A stretch of DNA of 64,000 bases. Origin: CAIYZT01 sp031385445. GTDB lineage: Bacteria; Pseudomonadota; Alphaproteobacteria; Rhodobacterales; Rhodobacteraceae. The stretch lies in assembly GCA_031385445.1 (NCBI GenBank), contig JANNBM010000068.1:57133-121132 (forward strand), in the 5' to 3' direction. Each line of letters begins with the position of its first letter. The first letter of the stretch is position 1. Positions 16,672 to 25,139 of this stretch are shown here, piece by piece. The position numbers were made by a program, and so were the translations under genes. The notes below the pieces were generated by a model. That model searched no databases. It was not told the origin of the DNA and saw only the letters and a list, made by a program, of their open reading frames with translations.

Positions 16672-17968
16672 CGCATTTCTGGACGGGCTTGGCGACAATG
16701 CCCTGCGGGCGCTGCCGTGGATGTTCGAATTCTGGGCGTTGCCGCATCAGTTGCCGCCCGAAGGGGCGTGGCGCAGTTGGGTGATCCTTGGCGGGCGCGG
16801 CGCAGGCAAAACCCGTGCGGGAGCCGAATGGGTGCGCACGCAGGTGGAAGGGGCGGGGCCGGGCGATCCGGGGCGCTGCAAGCGGGTGGCGCTGGTTGGC
16901 GAGACGCTGGATCAGGTGCGCGAGGTGATGATTTTCGGCGACAGTGGGATCATGGCGGTGTCACCGCCTGACCGCCGCCCGGTGTGGGAGGCGAGCCGAA
17001 GGCGGCTTGTCTGGCCAAACGGGGCCATCGCACAGGTGTTTTCGGCACATGATCCCAGCAGTTTGCGCGGGCCGCAGTTTGATGCGGCTTGGGTCGATGA
17101 GCTTGCGAAATGGAAGAAAGCCGAGGAAACCTGGGACATGCTGCAGTTCGCGCTGCGTCTGGGTGACAATCCGCAACAGGTGGTCACCACCACGCCGCAG
17201 AATGTGGCGGTGCTGAAATCCATCATGAAAAACCCGTCGACGGTTGCGACACATGCGCCAACCGATGCGAACCGGGCCTATTTGGCGGCGTCCTTTCTGG
17301 AGGAGGTCGAGCGGCGGTATGGCGGGCAGCGGCTGGGGCGGCAAGAGCTTGAGGGCTTGTTGATCGAAGATCTGGACGGCGCGCTTTGGACCCATGAAAT
17401 GCTGGACCGCTGCCGCGCGGATGCGGTGCCGGAGTTTAGCCGCGTTGTGGTGGCGGTCGATCCGCAGGTTTCGGGCAAGGGCACGGGCGATGAATGCGGG
17501 ATCGTGGTGGTGGGCGCAGTGACCGAAGGGCCGCCGCAGAACTGGCGTGCCTATGTGATCGAGGATGCCACCGTTCGGGGGATGAGCCCGGACGGCTGGG
17601 CCCGGGCGGCGTTGGCCGCGATGGCGCGGCACAAGGGCGACAGACTGGTGGCGGAGGTGAATCAGGGCGGCGCGCTGGTGACTTCGGTTATTCGCGGGAT
17701 TGACGCTTTTGCGCCCATTCGCACGGTTCATGCCAGCCATTCAAAGCAAGCGCGGGCGGAACCGGTGTCTGCGTTGTATGAGCAGGGCCGGGTTTTTCAC
17801 GTCAGGGGGCTGGCGAGTCTGGAAGATCAGATGTGCCAGATGACGACACAAGGGTTTCAGGGCAAAGGATCGCCGGACCGGGTGGATGCGCTGGTCTGGG
17901 CGTTGACGGATCTGATCGTGGAGCCGGGCTCGCGCTATGTTGCGCCAAAGGTGCGCACGCTGGGATAA
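16622..17968 (+). CDS. GTA g2: large terminase (packaging ATPase/nuclease)
   Basis: This motor fills GTA heads with roughly 4 kb of host DNA, by analogy with RcGTA. The chosen start gives 448 aa (MKSGAAWLC). Walker A is GGRGAGKT (57-64) and Walker B ends in VDE (158-160). The C-terminal RNase H-like nuclease begins around VVVAVDPQVSGKGTGDECGIVV. In-frame ATGs at 16553 and 16586 are possible starts with deeper overlap of g1. All motifs are intact, so it is predicted functional. A 183-base gap follows before g3. Confidence 0.95.
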   Translation: MKSGAAWLCSATPQDIDAFLDGLGDNALRALPWMFEFWALPHQLPPEGAWRSWVILGGRGAGKTRAGAEWVRTQVEGAGPGDPGRCKRVALVGETLDQVREVMIFGDSGIMAVSPPDRRPVWEASRRRLVWPNGAIAQVFSAHDPSSLRGPQFDAAWVDELAKWKKAEETWDMLQFALRLGDNPQQVVTTTPQNVAVLKSIMKNPSTVATHAPTDANRAYLAASFLEEVERRYGGQRLGRQELEGLLIEDLDGALWTHEMLDRCRADAVPEFSRVVVAVDPQVSGKGTGDECGIVVVGAVTEGPPQNWRAYVIEDATVRGMSPDGWARAALAAMARHKGDRLVAEVNQGGALVTSVIRGIDAFAPIRTVHASHSKQARAEPVSALYEQGRVFHVRGLASLEDQMCQMTTQGFQGKGSPDRVDALVWALTDLIVEPGSRYVAPKVRTLG

Positions 17969-18151
17969 ACCTTTCGTAAAGGAATTGGTTTAGACATTCC
18001 TCAACGAAACCGGAAAGCCGAAGTGGGCCGGCCCGGCGCGAAACGAGATACCAAAATGGGGCAGCCAGATGGGTGCCTGACCGACAAGACCTCGAAGACA
18101 ATCGTCTTTGGGGACTGAGCAAACATTGCCCGAAGGCAAGGAGAGCTAGGC

Positions 18152-19330
18152 ATGAAATTCGATTTTCTGAAACGCGCGGCGGTTGAGGCTGCTCCGGCAC
18201 TGAAGGCTTCGGCAACGGGGCGGGTGGTGGCATGGGGCAACTCGGGGCGCGTGGCCTGGAGCCCGCGTGATGCGGTGTCACTGGCCAAAACCGGGTTTCA
18301 GAGCAATCCGATCGGATTTCGCGCGGTGCGTCTGATTGCCGAAGCGGCGGCGGCAATCCCGCTTGTGCTGCAGGACGACGAGCGGCGCTATGACACGCAT
18401 CCGGTGCTGACGCTGATCGGACGGCCGAATGCGGCGCAGGGGCGGGCGGAGCTGATGGAGGCCGTTTATGGCCATATCCTGCTGAGCGGCAACGCCTATC
18501 TGGAGGCGGTTCCGGGCTTGGACAAGTTGCCGGGCGAGGTGCATGTGCTGCGGTCGGACAGGATGAGCCTTGTACCGGGCGCGGATGGCTGGCCCATCGC
18601 CTATGACTACACGGTCAGCGGGCGCACGCACCGCTTTTCAATGGCGGGCGGCGCGACGCCTATTTGTCATCTGAAAAGCTTTCATCCGCAGGATGATCAT
18701 TACGGCTTTAGCCCGCTGCAGGCGGCGGCGGTGGCGGTAGACGTGCACACAAGCGCCAGCGCCTGGTCAAAATCGCTGCTCGACAATGCCGCGCGGCCTT
18801 CGGGGGCGATCATTTACAAAGGCGCGGACGGGCAGTCACAGCTGACACTGGACCAGTATGACCGGCTGCTGAGCGAGATGGAAACGCATCATCAGGGCGC
18901 GCGCAATGCCGGGCGGCCGATGCTTCTGGAAGGCGGTCTTGACTGGAAACCCATGGGGTTCAGCCCGTCCGATATGGAGTTTCAAAAGACCAAAGAGGCA
19001 GCGGCGCGCGAGATTGCCATCGCATTCGGCGTGCCGCCGATGCTGATGGGGATACCGGGGGACGCCACCTATGCCAATTATCAAGAGGCGAACCGGGCGT
19101 TCTTTCGCCTGACGGTTTTGCCGTTGGTCACGCGGGTGACGGCGGGGATTTCGCATTGGTTGGCGGGGTTTAGCGGTGAGCCGGTGGAGCTGCGCCCGGA
19201 TCTGGACCAGATCCCGGCGCTTGCGGCCGAGCGCGACCAGCAATGGGTGCGCGTCGGGGCGGCAGATTTTCTGACGCCGGCCGAAAAGCGCATGATCCTT
19301 GGTCTGCCAAAGATCGCGGAGGGTGAATGA
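18152..19330 (+). CDS. GTA g3: portal protein (HK97 family)
   Basis: The 392-aa product forms the dodecameric DNA channel at the head vertex. Recognisable segments are SNPIGFRAVRLIAEAAAAIPLVL, the HPVLTLIGRPNAAQGRAELMEAVYGHILLSGNAYLE block, and FGVPPMLMGIPGDATYANYQEANRAFF in the HK97 portal core. GGAGAG precedes the ATG. It overlaps g3.5 by 4 bases. Confidence 0.94.
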   Translation: MKFDFLKRAAVEAAPALKASATGRVVAWGNSGRVAWSPRDAVSLAKTGFQSNPIGFRAVRLIAEAAAAIPLVLQDDERRYDTHPVLTLIGRPNAAQGRAELMEAVYGHILLSGNAYLEAVPGLDKLPGEVHVLRSDRMSLVPGADGWPIAYDYTVSGRTHRFSMAGGATPICHLKSFHPQDDHYGFSPLQAAAVAVDVHTSASAWSKSLLDNAARPSGAIIYKGADGQSQLTLDQYDRLLSEMETHHQGARNAGRPMLLEGGLDWKPMGFSPSDMEFQKTKEAAAREIAIAFGVPPMLMGIPGDATYANYQEANRAFFRLTVLPLVTRVTAGISHWLAGFSGEPVELRPDLDQIPALAAERDQQWVRVGAADFLTPAEKRMILGLPKIAEGE

Positions 19331-19572
19331 GCGTCCGCAAGCCGGGGGAGGGCTCGCGGTTTGTCTATGACAGTTTCGATGTGGCGCATGCGCGGATCGA
19401 AGCGAACGAACGTGTAGCCGAGGAGCGTTGGGCGGCGCTCGATTTCAGGCTCAGCCAGATCGACGCCGTGCTGGAGCGGATGGAAAAGCGGATCTGGCTG
19501 GGAGTTTACGGGGTCGCAGCGTTTTTGCTGACGCAAGGGGCCGAGGCACTGATCAGAGCGGCAGGAAAGTGA
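19327..19572 (+). CDS. GTA g3.5: small membrane-anchored protein
   Basis: The 81-aa protein has an amphipathic N-terminal half (ANERVAEERWAALDFRLSQIDAVLERMEKR) and one C-terminal membrane helix (IWLGVYGVAAFLLTQGAEALI). A gene of this size sits between portal and protease genes in RcGTA-type clusters; its role in particle formation is not settled. Its ATGA start overlaps the end of g3, and 6 bases separate it from g4. Confidence 0.8.
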   Translation: MSVRKPGEGSRFVYDSFDVAHARIEANERVAEERWAALDFRLSQIDAVLERMEKRIWLGVYGVAAFLLTQGAEALIRAAGK

Positions 19573-19578
19573 GGGTTT

Positions 19579-20148
19579 ATGAACGGGCATGACTGGGCGG
19601 GGCTGGAACACAAATACCAGCAGACAGCGCGGGCTGAAGAAGCAGGATTTACCGTATCCGATGGTCAGGTGATTTCGGGCTATGCCTCGCTTTTCGGGCG
19701 CAAGGATCAGGGCGGGGACGTGGTGCAAATAGGCGCCTATGCCAGCAGTCTGAAGCGTTTGGAGGCGAGCGGGCGGCGGGTGAAAATGCTGTGGCAGCAT
19801 GATCCGGGCCAGCCGATCGGCATCTGGGACGAGGTGCGCGAAGATGCCAAAGGCCTGTTCGTTAAGGGCCGTTTGCTGCCCGAAGTGGAAAAGGGGCGCG
19901 AGGCAGCGGCGCTTTTGGCGGCGGGGGCGATTGACGGGTTATCGATCGGCTATCGCACCATCAAGGCCGAGCGCGACGGCAAAGGGCAACGTCTATTGCA
20001 GGAATTGGAGCTTTGGGAGGTGTCATTGGTGACCTTCCCGATGCTGCCGGAGGCGCGGGTTGGATCGAAGTCGGACCCGATGGAGACAGCCTTCAACGAC
20101 TTGGCGGATCTGTTCACGCAGGCCCGCGAGGAACTGGCTCGGCGCTAG
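19579..20148 (+). CDS. GTA g4: prohead maturation protease
   Basis: The 189-aa protein belongs to the HK97 prohead protease (U35) family. It has the early block ISGYASLFGRKDQGGDVVQIGAYA, the catalytic His in LWQHDPGQPIG and the catalytic Ser in IDGLSIGYRT. It removes the N-terminal scaffold (delta) part of the capsid protein encoded by the next gene. The start is an ATG preceded by GAGGG. Confidence 0.93.
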   Translation: MNGHDWAGLEHKYQQTARAEEAGFTVSDGQVISGYASLFGRKDQGGDVVQIGAYASSLKRLEASGRRVKMLWQHDPGQPIGIWDEVREDAKGLFVKGRLLPEVEKGREAAALLAAGAIDGLSIGYRTIKAERDGKGQRLLQELELWEVSLVTFPMLPEARVGSKSDPMETAFNDLADLFTQAREELARR

Positions 20149-20186
20149 CCGGGGCGGAAACACACGACCGATCACGGAGTAAATTG

Positions 20187-21383
20187 ATGACCGAGAAAGA
20201 GACTCGGGCTGGCGGCGGCATGCCCAAGGCCCACGATCCGGGTGCGGAAGTGAAATCCGCCATGACCGGATTTCTGCAAGAATTCAGTGCCTTTCGGGGC
20301 GAAGTGAAGCAATCCCTTCAACAACAGGATGACCGGATGACCATGTTGGATCGCAAAACCATGACCTATGCACGCCCTGCCTTGTCGGCCCATGCCGAGC
20401 TGGAAGTGCCCCACAAGAAGGCCTTTAACGCCTATTTGCGTTCGGGCGATGATGACGGGCTGCGCGGCCTCGTTCTGGAAGGCAAGGCGATGTCCACTGC
20501 GGTGGCGGCCGATGGCGGCTATCTGGTGGATCCGCAGACTGCGGACACCATCCGCTCGATGTTGCTGGCGACCTCGTCGCTGCGGTCCGTTGCTGGAATC
20601 GTCAATGTCGACGCGGTGTCGTTCGATGTGCTGGTGGACCGCTCCGAAGTCGGTTCGGGTTGGGCGACGGAAGTTGCGGCCACGACCGAAACCGCGACCC
20701 CCACGATCGAGCGGATTTCAATCAAGCTGCACGAGTTGTCGGCCATGCCGAAGGCCAGCCAGCGCCTGCTGGACGACAGCGCCTTTGACGTCGAAGGCTG
20801 GCTTGCGGGCAAGATCGCAACCCGCTTTATCCGCGCAGAGGCTGCGGCCTTTATCAACGGCACGGGCGTGGATCAGCCCAAGGGCATCTTGTTGCCGACC
20901 AAGGTGGCGAATGCGTCCTGGGTCTGGGGTCAGCTTGGGTATGTGCCGACAGGCGCGGCCGCGGATTTTGCCACCACCAGCGCCAGCGATTGCATCGTGA
21001 ACCTGGTCTACTCGCTGACCGCTGACTATCGCGCCAACGGCACCTTCGTGATGAATTCGAAAACCGCCGGTGCCGTGCGCAAGATGAAGGACGCCGATGG
21101 CCGCTTCATGTGGGGCGATAGCCTGCAGGCGGGCGAGCCGGCGCGTCTGATGGGCTACCGGGTGCTGATCGCCGAAGACATGCCGGATGTGGCGACGAAT
21201 ACCTTTCCGATCGCGTTTGGTGATTTCGCCTCGGGCTATACCATCGCCGAGCGTCCCGATCTGCGCATCCTGCGCGATCCCTTCTCGGCCAAGCCGAACG
21301 TGCTGTTTTATGCCTCCAAGCGGGTGGGCGGCGACATCACCGACTTTGCCGCCATCAAGCTGCTCAAAGTGGCCATCTCCTAA
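20187..21383 (+). CDS. GTA g5: major capsid protein (HK97 fold)
   Basis: At 398 aa it has the length of RcGTA g5. About the first 100 residues form the scaffold part (MTEKETRAGGG to KTMTYARPA), expected to be cleaved by g4. The mature part has the HK97 core from FNAYLRSGDDDGLR, with the block KAMSTAVAADGGYLVDPQTADTIRSM and the C-terminal YTIAERPDLRILRDPFSAKPNVLFYASKRVGGDI. CGGAG lies 9 bases before the ATG. Structured inverted repeats follow the gene before g6. Confidence 0.96.
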   Translation: MTEKETRAGGGMPKAHDPGAEVKSAMTGFLQEFSAFRGEVKQSLQQQDDRMTMLDRKTMTYARPALSAHAELEVPHKKAFNAYLRSGDDDGLRGLVLEGKAMSTAVAADGGYLVDPQTADTIRSMLLATSSLRSVAGIVNVDAVSFDVLVDRSEVGSGWATEVAATTETATPTIERISIKLHELSAMPKASQRLLDDSAFDVEGWLAGKIATRFIRAEAAAFINGTGVDQPKGILLPTKVANASWVWGQLGYVPTGAAADFATTSASDCIVNLVYSLTADYRANGTFVMNSKTAGAVRKMKDADGRFMWGDSLQAGEPARLMGYRVLIAEDMPDVATNTFPIAFGDFASGYTIAERPDLRILRDPFSAKPNVLFYASKRVGGDITDFAAIKLLKVAIS

Positions 21384-21398
21384 GATCGGCATAGGACA

Positions 21399-21427
21399 CC
21401 GGCCATTTCCCTTTGGGATTTGGCCGG
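21399..21427 (+). repeat. Hairpin just after the GTA major capsid gene
   Basis: CCGGCC (21399-21404) pairs with GGCCGG (21422-21427). Inside, CCC (21409-21411) pairs with GGG (21415-21417), with symmetric ATTT bulges on both sides. It starts 16 bases after the g5 stop. It has no T tract, so it is more likely an mRNA-stabilising or processing element than a terminator. Confidence 0.65.
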
Positions 21428-21432
21428 AACGA

Positions 21433-21510
21433 CGGCGCGCGCCCAGTTTCGGGCGGAAGCAGCTTGCCGGGAAGGCTCCCCTTTTCCCGCGAGCGTCAGG
21501 GCGCGCGCCG
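21433..21510 (+). repeat. Perfect 12-bp inverted repeat between GTA g5 and g6
   Basis: CGGCGCGCGCCC (21433-21444) and GGGCGCGCGCCG (21499-21510) are perfect inverted copies separated by 54 bases that contain further short complementary runs. Together with the hairpin at 21399 they fill most of the 163-base gap between g5 and g6. Confidence 0.7.
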
Positions 21511-21546
21511 AAGATCTGCGGTTTGCTGGAAATTGGAGGATTCAGG

Positions 21547-22146
21547 ATGATCTTGACCGAGGTGACAACGATCCCGACGCTGGCCCTGCCGGTTCAGGGA
21601 CTGAAGGACCAGCTGCGGCTTGGGTCGGGATTTGCCGATGCGGGCATGCAGGACGGCCTGATCGAGGCCTATTTGCGTGCGGCGATTGCGGCGATTGAAG
21701 GCCGGATCGGCAAGGCCCTTTTGGCGCGGCGATTCAACCTTCGACTGGAGGATTGGCGCAGTTTGAGCGAGCAGGCTTTGCCGCTTGCGCCGGTTACGTC
21801 GATCTTTTCGGTCACGATGTTTGACGCGAACGGAGTTGGATCGGTCCTTGCGGCCAGCACCTATATTTTGGTGCCCGACACGCATCGGCCAAAACTGGCG
21901 GCTCGTGGGATTTTGTTGCCCAATGTCCTGCAAGACGGGCGGATCGAAATTGTCTTTGACGCGGGGTTTGGGGCTGCTTGGGCCAATGTGCCGGCGGATC
22001 TGCAACAAGCGGCCTTGATGCTGGCCGCCGGGTTCTATGAAAATCGGCACGATTCTGCGGCGCAACCCGCCGGATTGCCGCAATCGGTGCAAGTGCTGAT
22101 CGAGCGCTGGCGCACGGTGCGGGTGCTGGGCGGGGGCGGCAAATGA
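21547..22146 (+). CDS. GTA g6: head-tail connector (adaptor)
   Basis: The 199-aa protein matches the phage gp6-like connector family seen at this place in GTA clusters. The segments are LTEVTTIPTLALPVQGLKDQLRLG, DAGMQDGLIEAYLRAAIAAIEGRIGKALLARRFNL and FDAGFGAAWANVPADLQQAALMLAAGFYENR. It would form a ring below the portal. GGAGGA lies 8 bases before the ATG. It overlaps g7 by 4 bases. Confidence 0.88.
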   Translation: MILTEVTTIPTLALPVQGLKDQLRLGSGFADAGMQDGLIEAYLRAAIAAIEGRIGKALLARRFNLRLEDWRSLSEQALPLAPVTSIFSVTMFDANGVGSVLAASTYILVPDTHRPKLAARGILLPNVLQDGRIEIVFDAGFGAAWANVPADLQQAALMLAAGFYENRHDSAAQPAGLPQSVQVLIERWRTVRVLGGGGK

Positions 22147-22481
22147 GAGTGCCGGTTCTTAATCGCAAGCTGGTGCTGGAAAGCCCGGTCACGGTGCCCG
22201 ATGGGGCGGGGGGATTTACCAAATCCTGGGCGGCGGTCGGGACGGTCTGGGCTGATGTGCAGCCCGGAACCGGCAAGGAACTGGCCGGGATTGAGGTGAA
22301 TGTCTCATCGGTCAGTTATCTGATCACGGTGCGCGGGGCGGCGGTGGGCTCGGCGCAGCGGCCCTTGGCAGGGCAGCGGATGACCGAGGGCGCGCGCCGG
22401 TTTGAGATTTTGGCAGTGACCGAAGCGGATGCCGAGGCCCGGCACTTGAAATGCTATGCCCGCGAGGAGGTGTCCGTATGA
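22143..22481 (+). CDS. GTA g7: head-tail joining protein (stopper)
   Basis: The 112-aa beta-rich protein resembles the phage head-tail joining family: LNRKLVLESPVTVPDGAGGFTKSWAAVGTVWADVQPGTGKEL, followed by RRFEILAVTEADAEARHLKCYAREE. It likely closes the filled head before tail attachment. It is coupled to g6 and g8 by 4-base overlaps. Confidence 0.88.
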   Translation: MRVPVLNRKLVLESPVTVPDGAGGFTKSWAAVGTVWADVQPGTGKELAGIEVNVSSVSYLITVRGAAVGSAQRPLAGQRMTEGARRFEILAVTEADAEARHLKCYAREEVSV

Positions 22482-22876
22482 GTTACCGCATCGCAGCTGT
22501 ACTTCAAACCGCGATTTATCAGCGGCTTACGGGGTTTTCGGCGCTATCCGGGGTTTCTGTGTTTGATGCCATCCCCAGCGGGTCGGGCACCGGGACCTAT
22601 ATCCTGCTTGGCCCCGAAACCGCGATAGACAAGTCGGACCAGACCGGCAGCGGCGCCGAGCATCAGCTGCTGATCAGCGTGATTTCGGACGCGTCGGGCT
22701 TTCAATCGGCCAAGTCGGTGGCGGCCAATGTCTCGGCCGCGCTGGAAAATCCGAGCCTGACGCTGACCACGGGCCGCCTTGTCTATCTGTTGTTTCAAAA
22801 GGCGGTCGCGCAGCGCCTGGCAGAGGGCGAGGCCCGGCGCATTGATCTGACATTCCGGGCGCGGGTCGAGGTTTGA
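22478..22876 (+). CDS. GTA g8: tail terminator (DUF3168 family)
   Basis: The 132-aa protein starts MSYRIAAVLQTAIYQRLTG at an ATG overlapping the g7 stop (ATGA). It contains GTYILLGPETAIDKSDQTGSGAEHQLLISVISDASGFQSAKSVAANVSAALE, typical of DUF3168 tail-completion proteins that cap the tail tube at the head side. A 42-base gap with a GGAGC site precedes g9. Confidence 0.88.
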   Translation: MSYRIAAVLQTAIYQRLTGFSALSGVSVFDAIPSGSGTGTYILLGPETAIDKSDQTGSGAEHQLLISVISDASGFQSAKSVAANVSAALENPSLTLTTGRLVYLLFQKAVAQRLAEGEARRIDLTFRARVEV

Positions 22877-22918
22877 CCCCGTCCACCCCTTCGCTTTTTC
22901 CAACTGGAGCAGAAAACT

Positions 22919-23332
22919 ATGGCAGTGCAGAATGGTAAAGACCTGCTGATCAAGGTTGATATGGTGGGCGACGGTACTTTTGTGACCATGGCCGGGCTGC
23001 GTGCCCAGCGCATTTCGCTGAATGCCGAAACGGTCGATGTCACCTCGCTGGAAAGCGCGGGCGGTTGGCGCGAACTTTTGGGCGGGGCAGGGGTGAAATC
23101 TGCGTCGGTCACAGGCTCGGGCGTGTTTCGCGACGCGAACACCGATGGCCGCGCAAGGCAAATTTTCTTTGACGCTGAAATGCCGAGGTTTCAGGTGATC
23201 GTCCCTTCGTTCGGCATCATCGATGGCAAATTTCAGATCACCTCGCTTGACTATTCCGGCACTTACAATGGCGAGGCGACGTTTGAGATGTCGCTCGCCT
23301 CAGCTGGCGCGCTCGTTTTTACGGCGCTGTGA
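22919..23332 (+). CDS. GTA g9: major tail tube protein
   Basis: The 137-aa protein matches the TP901-1-type major tail family. The segments are MAVQNGKDLLIKVDMVGDGTFVTMAGLRAQRISLNAETVDVTSLESAGGWRELL and SVTGSGVFRDANTDGRARQIFFD, ending in the FEMSLASAGALVFTAL strand. It stacks to form the tail tube around the tape measure. Its stop overlaps the g10 start (TGATG). Confidence 0.92.
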   Translation: MAVQNGKDLLIKVDMVGDGTFVTMAGLRAQRISLNAETVDVTSLESAGGWRELLGGAGVKSASVTGSGVFRDANTDGRARQIFFDAEMPRFQVIVPSFGIIDGKFQITSLDYSGTYNGEATFEMSLASAGALVFTAL

Positions 23333-23649
23333 TGGCCAACCCCTTTGCCGGCGAGGTAAGCGTGATCGTGGACGGTGTGCCGCATGTGGCCAAGCTTACG
23401 CTGGGCGCTTTGGCGGAACTGGAGGCGAGCTTGGAAACCGGCTCGCTGATGGATCTGATCGAGCGGATCGAAGCGCGGCGGTTTTCGGCGCGCGATGTGA
23501 TGGCGATATTGGTGGCGGGACTGCGCGGCGGCGGCTGGCAAGGGGGCTCGGGTGATTTGGCCCGCGCCGATTTTGATGGCGGGCCAATGGGCGCGGCAAA
23601 ACTTGCGGCCCAATTGCTTGCCCGGGCCTTTTCCCTGCCGGAGGCGTGA
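23332..23649 (+). CDS. GTA g10: tail assembly chaperone-like protein
   Basis: The 105-aa protein (MANPFAGEVSVIVDGVPHVAKLTLGALAELEASLETGSL to AAQLLARAFSLPEA) matches the GTA gp10 family, equivalent to phage tail assembly chaperones encoded before the tape measure. The ATG at 23332 is preferred to the GTG one codon earlier. It overlaps g9 and g10.1 by one base each. Confidence 0.87.
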   Translation: MANPFAGEVSVIVDGVPHVAKLTLGALAELEASLETGSLMDLIERIEARRFSARDVMAILVAGLRGGGWQGGSGDLARADFDGGPMGAAKLAAQLLARAFSLPEA

Positions 23650-23867
23650 TGGCAGGCTTGGATTGGCCGGGGCTGTTGCGGGCAGGTTTGCAAAGTCTGC
23701 GGCTGAAACCCGAGGAATTCTGGCGGCTGACACCTGCCGAATTGAAACTGATGTTGGGCGCGGACAGCCCTGATGTAGCCCTGAGCCGGGCGCGTCTGGA
23801 CGAGTTGACCGCTGCCTTCCCCGATCAAAAAGGACCAGACGCGGATGACGGACATTCCCGAAATTGA
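23649..23867 (+). CDS. GTA g10.1: phage tail assembly chaperone (TAC-like)
   Basis: The 72-aa protein (MAGLDWPGLLRAGLQSLRLKPEEFWRLTPAELKLMLG) matches the small TAC family found in GTAs as g10.1. It probably works with g10 to fold the tape measure protein. It starts inside the g10 stop (TGATG) and its 3' end overlaps g11 by 23 bases. No slippery sequence for a programmed frameshift between g10 and g10.1 was evident; translational coupling by overlap looks more likely. Confidence 0.85.
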   Translation: MAGLDWPGLLRAGLQSLRLKPEEFWRLTPAELKLMLGADSPDVALSRARLDELTAAFPDQKGPDADDGHSRN

Positions 23868-24498
23868 AGCCCAGATCACCTCGCTTGAGGTGACATTGGG
23901 CAGTGCGAGCGGCGTAGTTTCGGCCTTTGAAGGCGAATTGGCAAAGATGGAGCAGTCTTTGCTGTTTACCACGCGAGAGGTCAGCGCACTGACCTCAGGG
24001 TTTTCCAGCGGTCTGCGGCGCGCTTTCGACGGGGTCGTTTTTGACGGCAAGCGGCTGTCGGATGCTTTGGGGGACGTGGCGCAAAGCATGATCGACACGG
24101 TCTACAATGTCGCGATAAGCCCGGTGCAAAACGCGGTCGGCGGTGCGTTGGCGCAAAGTTTGAACGGGCTTCTCAGCGGCGTTCTGCCCTTTGCCAATGG
24201 TGCGGCTTTCTCCCAGGGCCGCGTGACGCCGTTTGCCAAGGGCGGCGTTGTTGCATCACCAACCAGCTTTCCGATGCGCGGCGGGACCGGGCTGATGGGC
24301 GAGGCCGGGGCCGAGGCCATCATGCCACTGACGCGCGGGGCCGATGGCCGCCTCGGGGTGCAGGCCCAGGGCGGGGGCCGCGCCGTGACCGTGGTGATGA
24401 ACATTTCAACGCCAGACGTGCAGGGGTTCCAGCGCAGCCAAAGCCAAGTTGCGGCGCAGGCGATGCGGGCCCTCGCGCGCGGCCAACGCAATCGGTGA
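23845..24498 (+). CDS. GTA g11: tail tape measure protein
   Basis: At 217 aa it is close to the about 219 aa of RcGTA g11, much shorter than phage tape measures, which fits the short GTA tail. It has an N-terminal helical segment (ITSLEVTLGSASGVVSAFEGELAKMEQ) and a Gly/Ala-rich hydrophobic centre (VYNVAISPVQNAVGGALAQSLNGLLSGVLPFANGAAF). The conserved tail-protein signature FAKGGVVASPTSFPMRGGTGLMGEAGAEAIMPL follows. Confidence 0.92.
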   Translation: MTDIPEIEAQITSLEVTLGSASGVVSAFEGELAKMEQSLLFTTREVSALTSGFSSGLRRAFDGVVFDGKRLSDALGDVAQSMIDTVYNVAISPVQNAVGGALAQSLNGLLSGVLPFANGAAFSQGRVTPFAKGGVVASPTSFPMRGGTGLMGEAGAEAIMPLTRGADGRLGVQAQGGGRAVTVVMNISTPDVQGFQRSQSQVAAQAMRALARGQRNR

Positions 24499-24506
24499 GG
24501 TAGATC

Positions 24507-25139
24507 ATGGCATTTCATAATATTCAGTTCCCCACCAAGCTGAGCTATGGATCAACGGGCGGGCCCGAGCGGCGCACCGAAGTCGTCACGCTCGCCAACG
24601 GCTTTGAAGAGCGCAACACGCCGTGGGAGCATTCGCGCCGGCGTTATGACGCCGGTTCTGCTTTGCGCAGCCCAGATGACGTCGCGGCTTTGATCGACTT
24701 TTTCGAAGCGCGCCGCGGCCGGCTTCATGCCTTTCGCTGGAAAGACTGGTCGGATTTTCAATCTTGCCGGCCGTCCTTGCAAATCACCGCGCTCGATCAG
24801 GAAATTGGCCGGGGTGATGGGGTGAATTTGGTGTTTCAGCTGATCAAAACCTATGCTTCGGGCAATCAATCCTATGTCCGGCCGGTAAAAAAACCGGTTG
24901 GATCGACAGTACGCGTTGCGATTGCCGGGGATATCAAGGAACTGACAACCGAATTTTCCGTGGACTATTCGACTGGCCTGATCACATTCGTCACGCCGCC
25001 CGACATCGGCGCGCAGGTTTCGGCGGGTTTTGAATTTGATGTGCCGGTGCGCTTTGACACGGACAGTCTGCAAACGACGCTCGCCACGTTTCAAGGTGGC
25101 GAGATGCCGGATGTTCCTGTGGTGGAGGTGCGCATCTGA
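24507..25139 (+). CDS. GTA g12: distal tail protein (DUF2460)
   Basis: The 210-aa protein shows the DUF2460 pattern: FHNIQFPTKLSYGSTGGPERRTEVVTLANGFEERNTPWEHSRRRYDAG, followed by FFEARRGRLHAFRWKDWSDF. It forms the ring that joins tube and baseplate in RcGTA. GAGGTAG precedes the ATG. Its stop overlaps the g13 start by one base. Confidence 0.93.
   Translation: MAFHNIQFPTKLSYGSTGGPERRTEVVTLANGFEERNTPWEHSRRRYDAGSALRSPDDVAALIDFFEARRGRLHAFRWKDWSDFQSCRPSLQITALDQEIGRGDGVNLVFQLIKTYASGNQSYVRPVKKPVGSTVRVAIAGDIKELTTEFSVDYSTGLITFVTPPDIGAQVSAGFEFDVPVRFDTDSLQTTLATFQGGEMPDVPVVEVRI

Noticed and set aside
18001..18288. Minus-strand 95-codon frame over the g2-g3 gap
   Set aside because: It runs into the portal gene in antisense, and its sequence has no family resemblance.
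23646..23867. Programmed frameshift between GTA g10 and g10.1, as in phage tail chaperones
   Set aside because: No slippery heptamer was evident at the junction, and g10.1 has its own ATG in a TGATG overlap.
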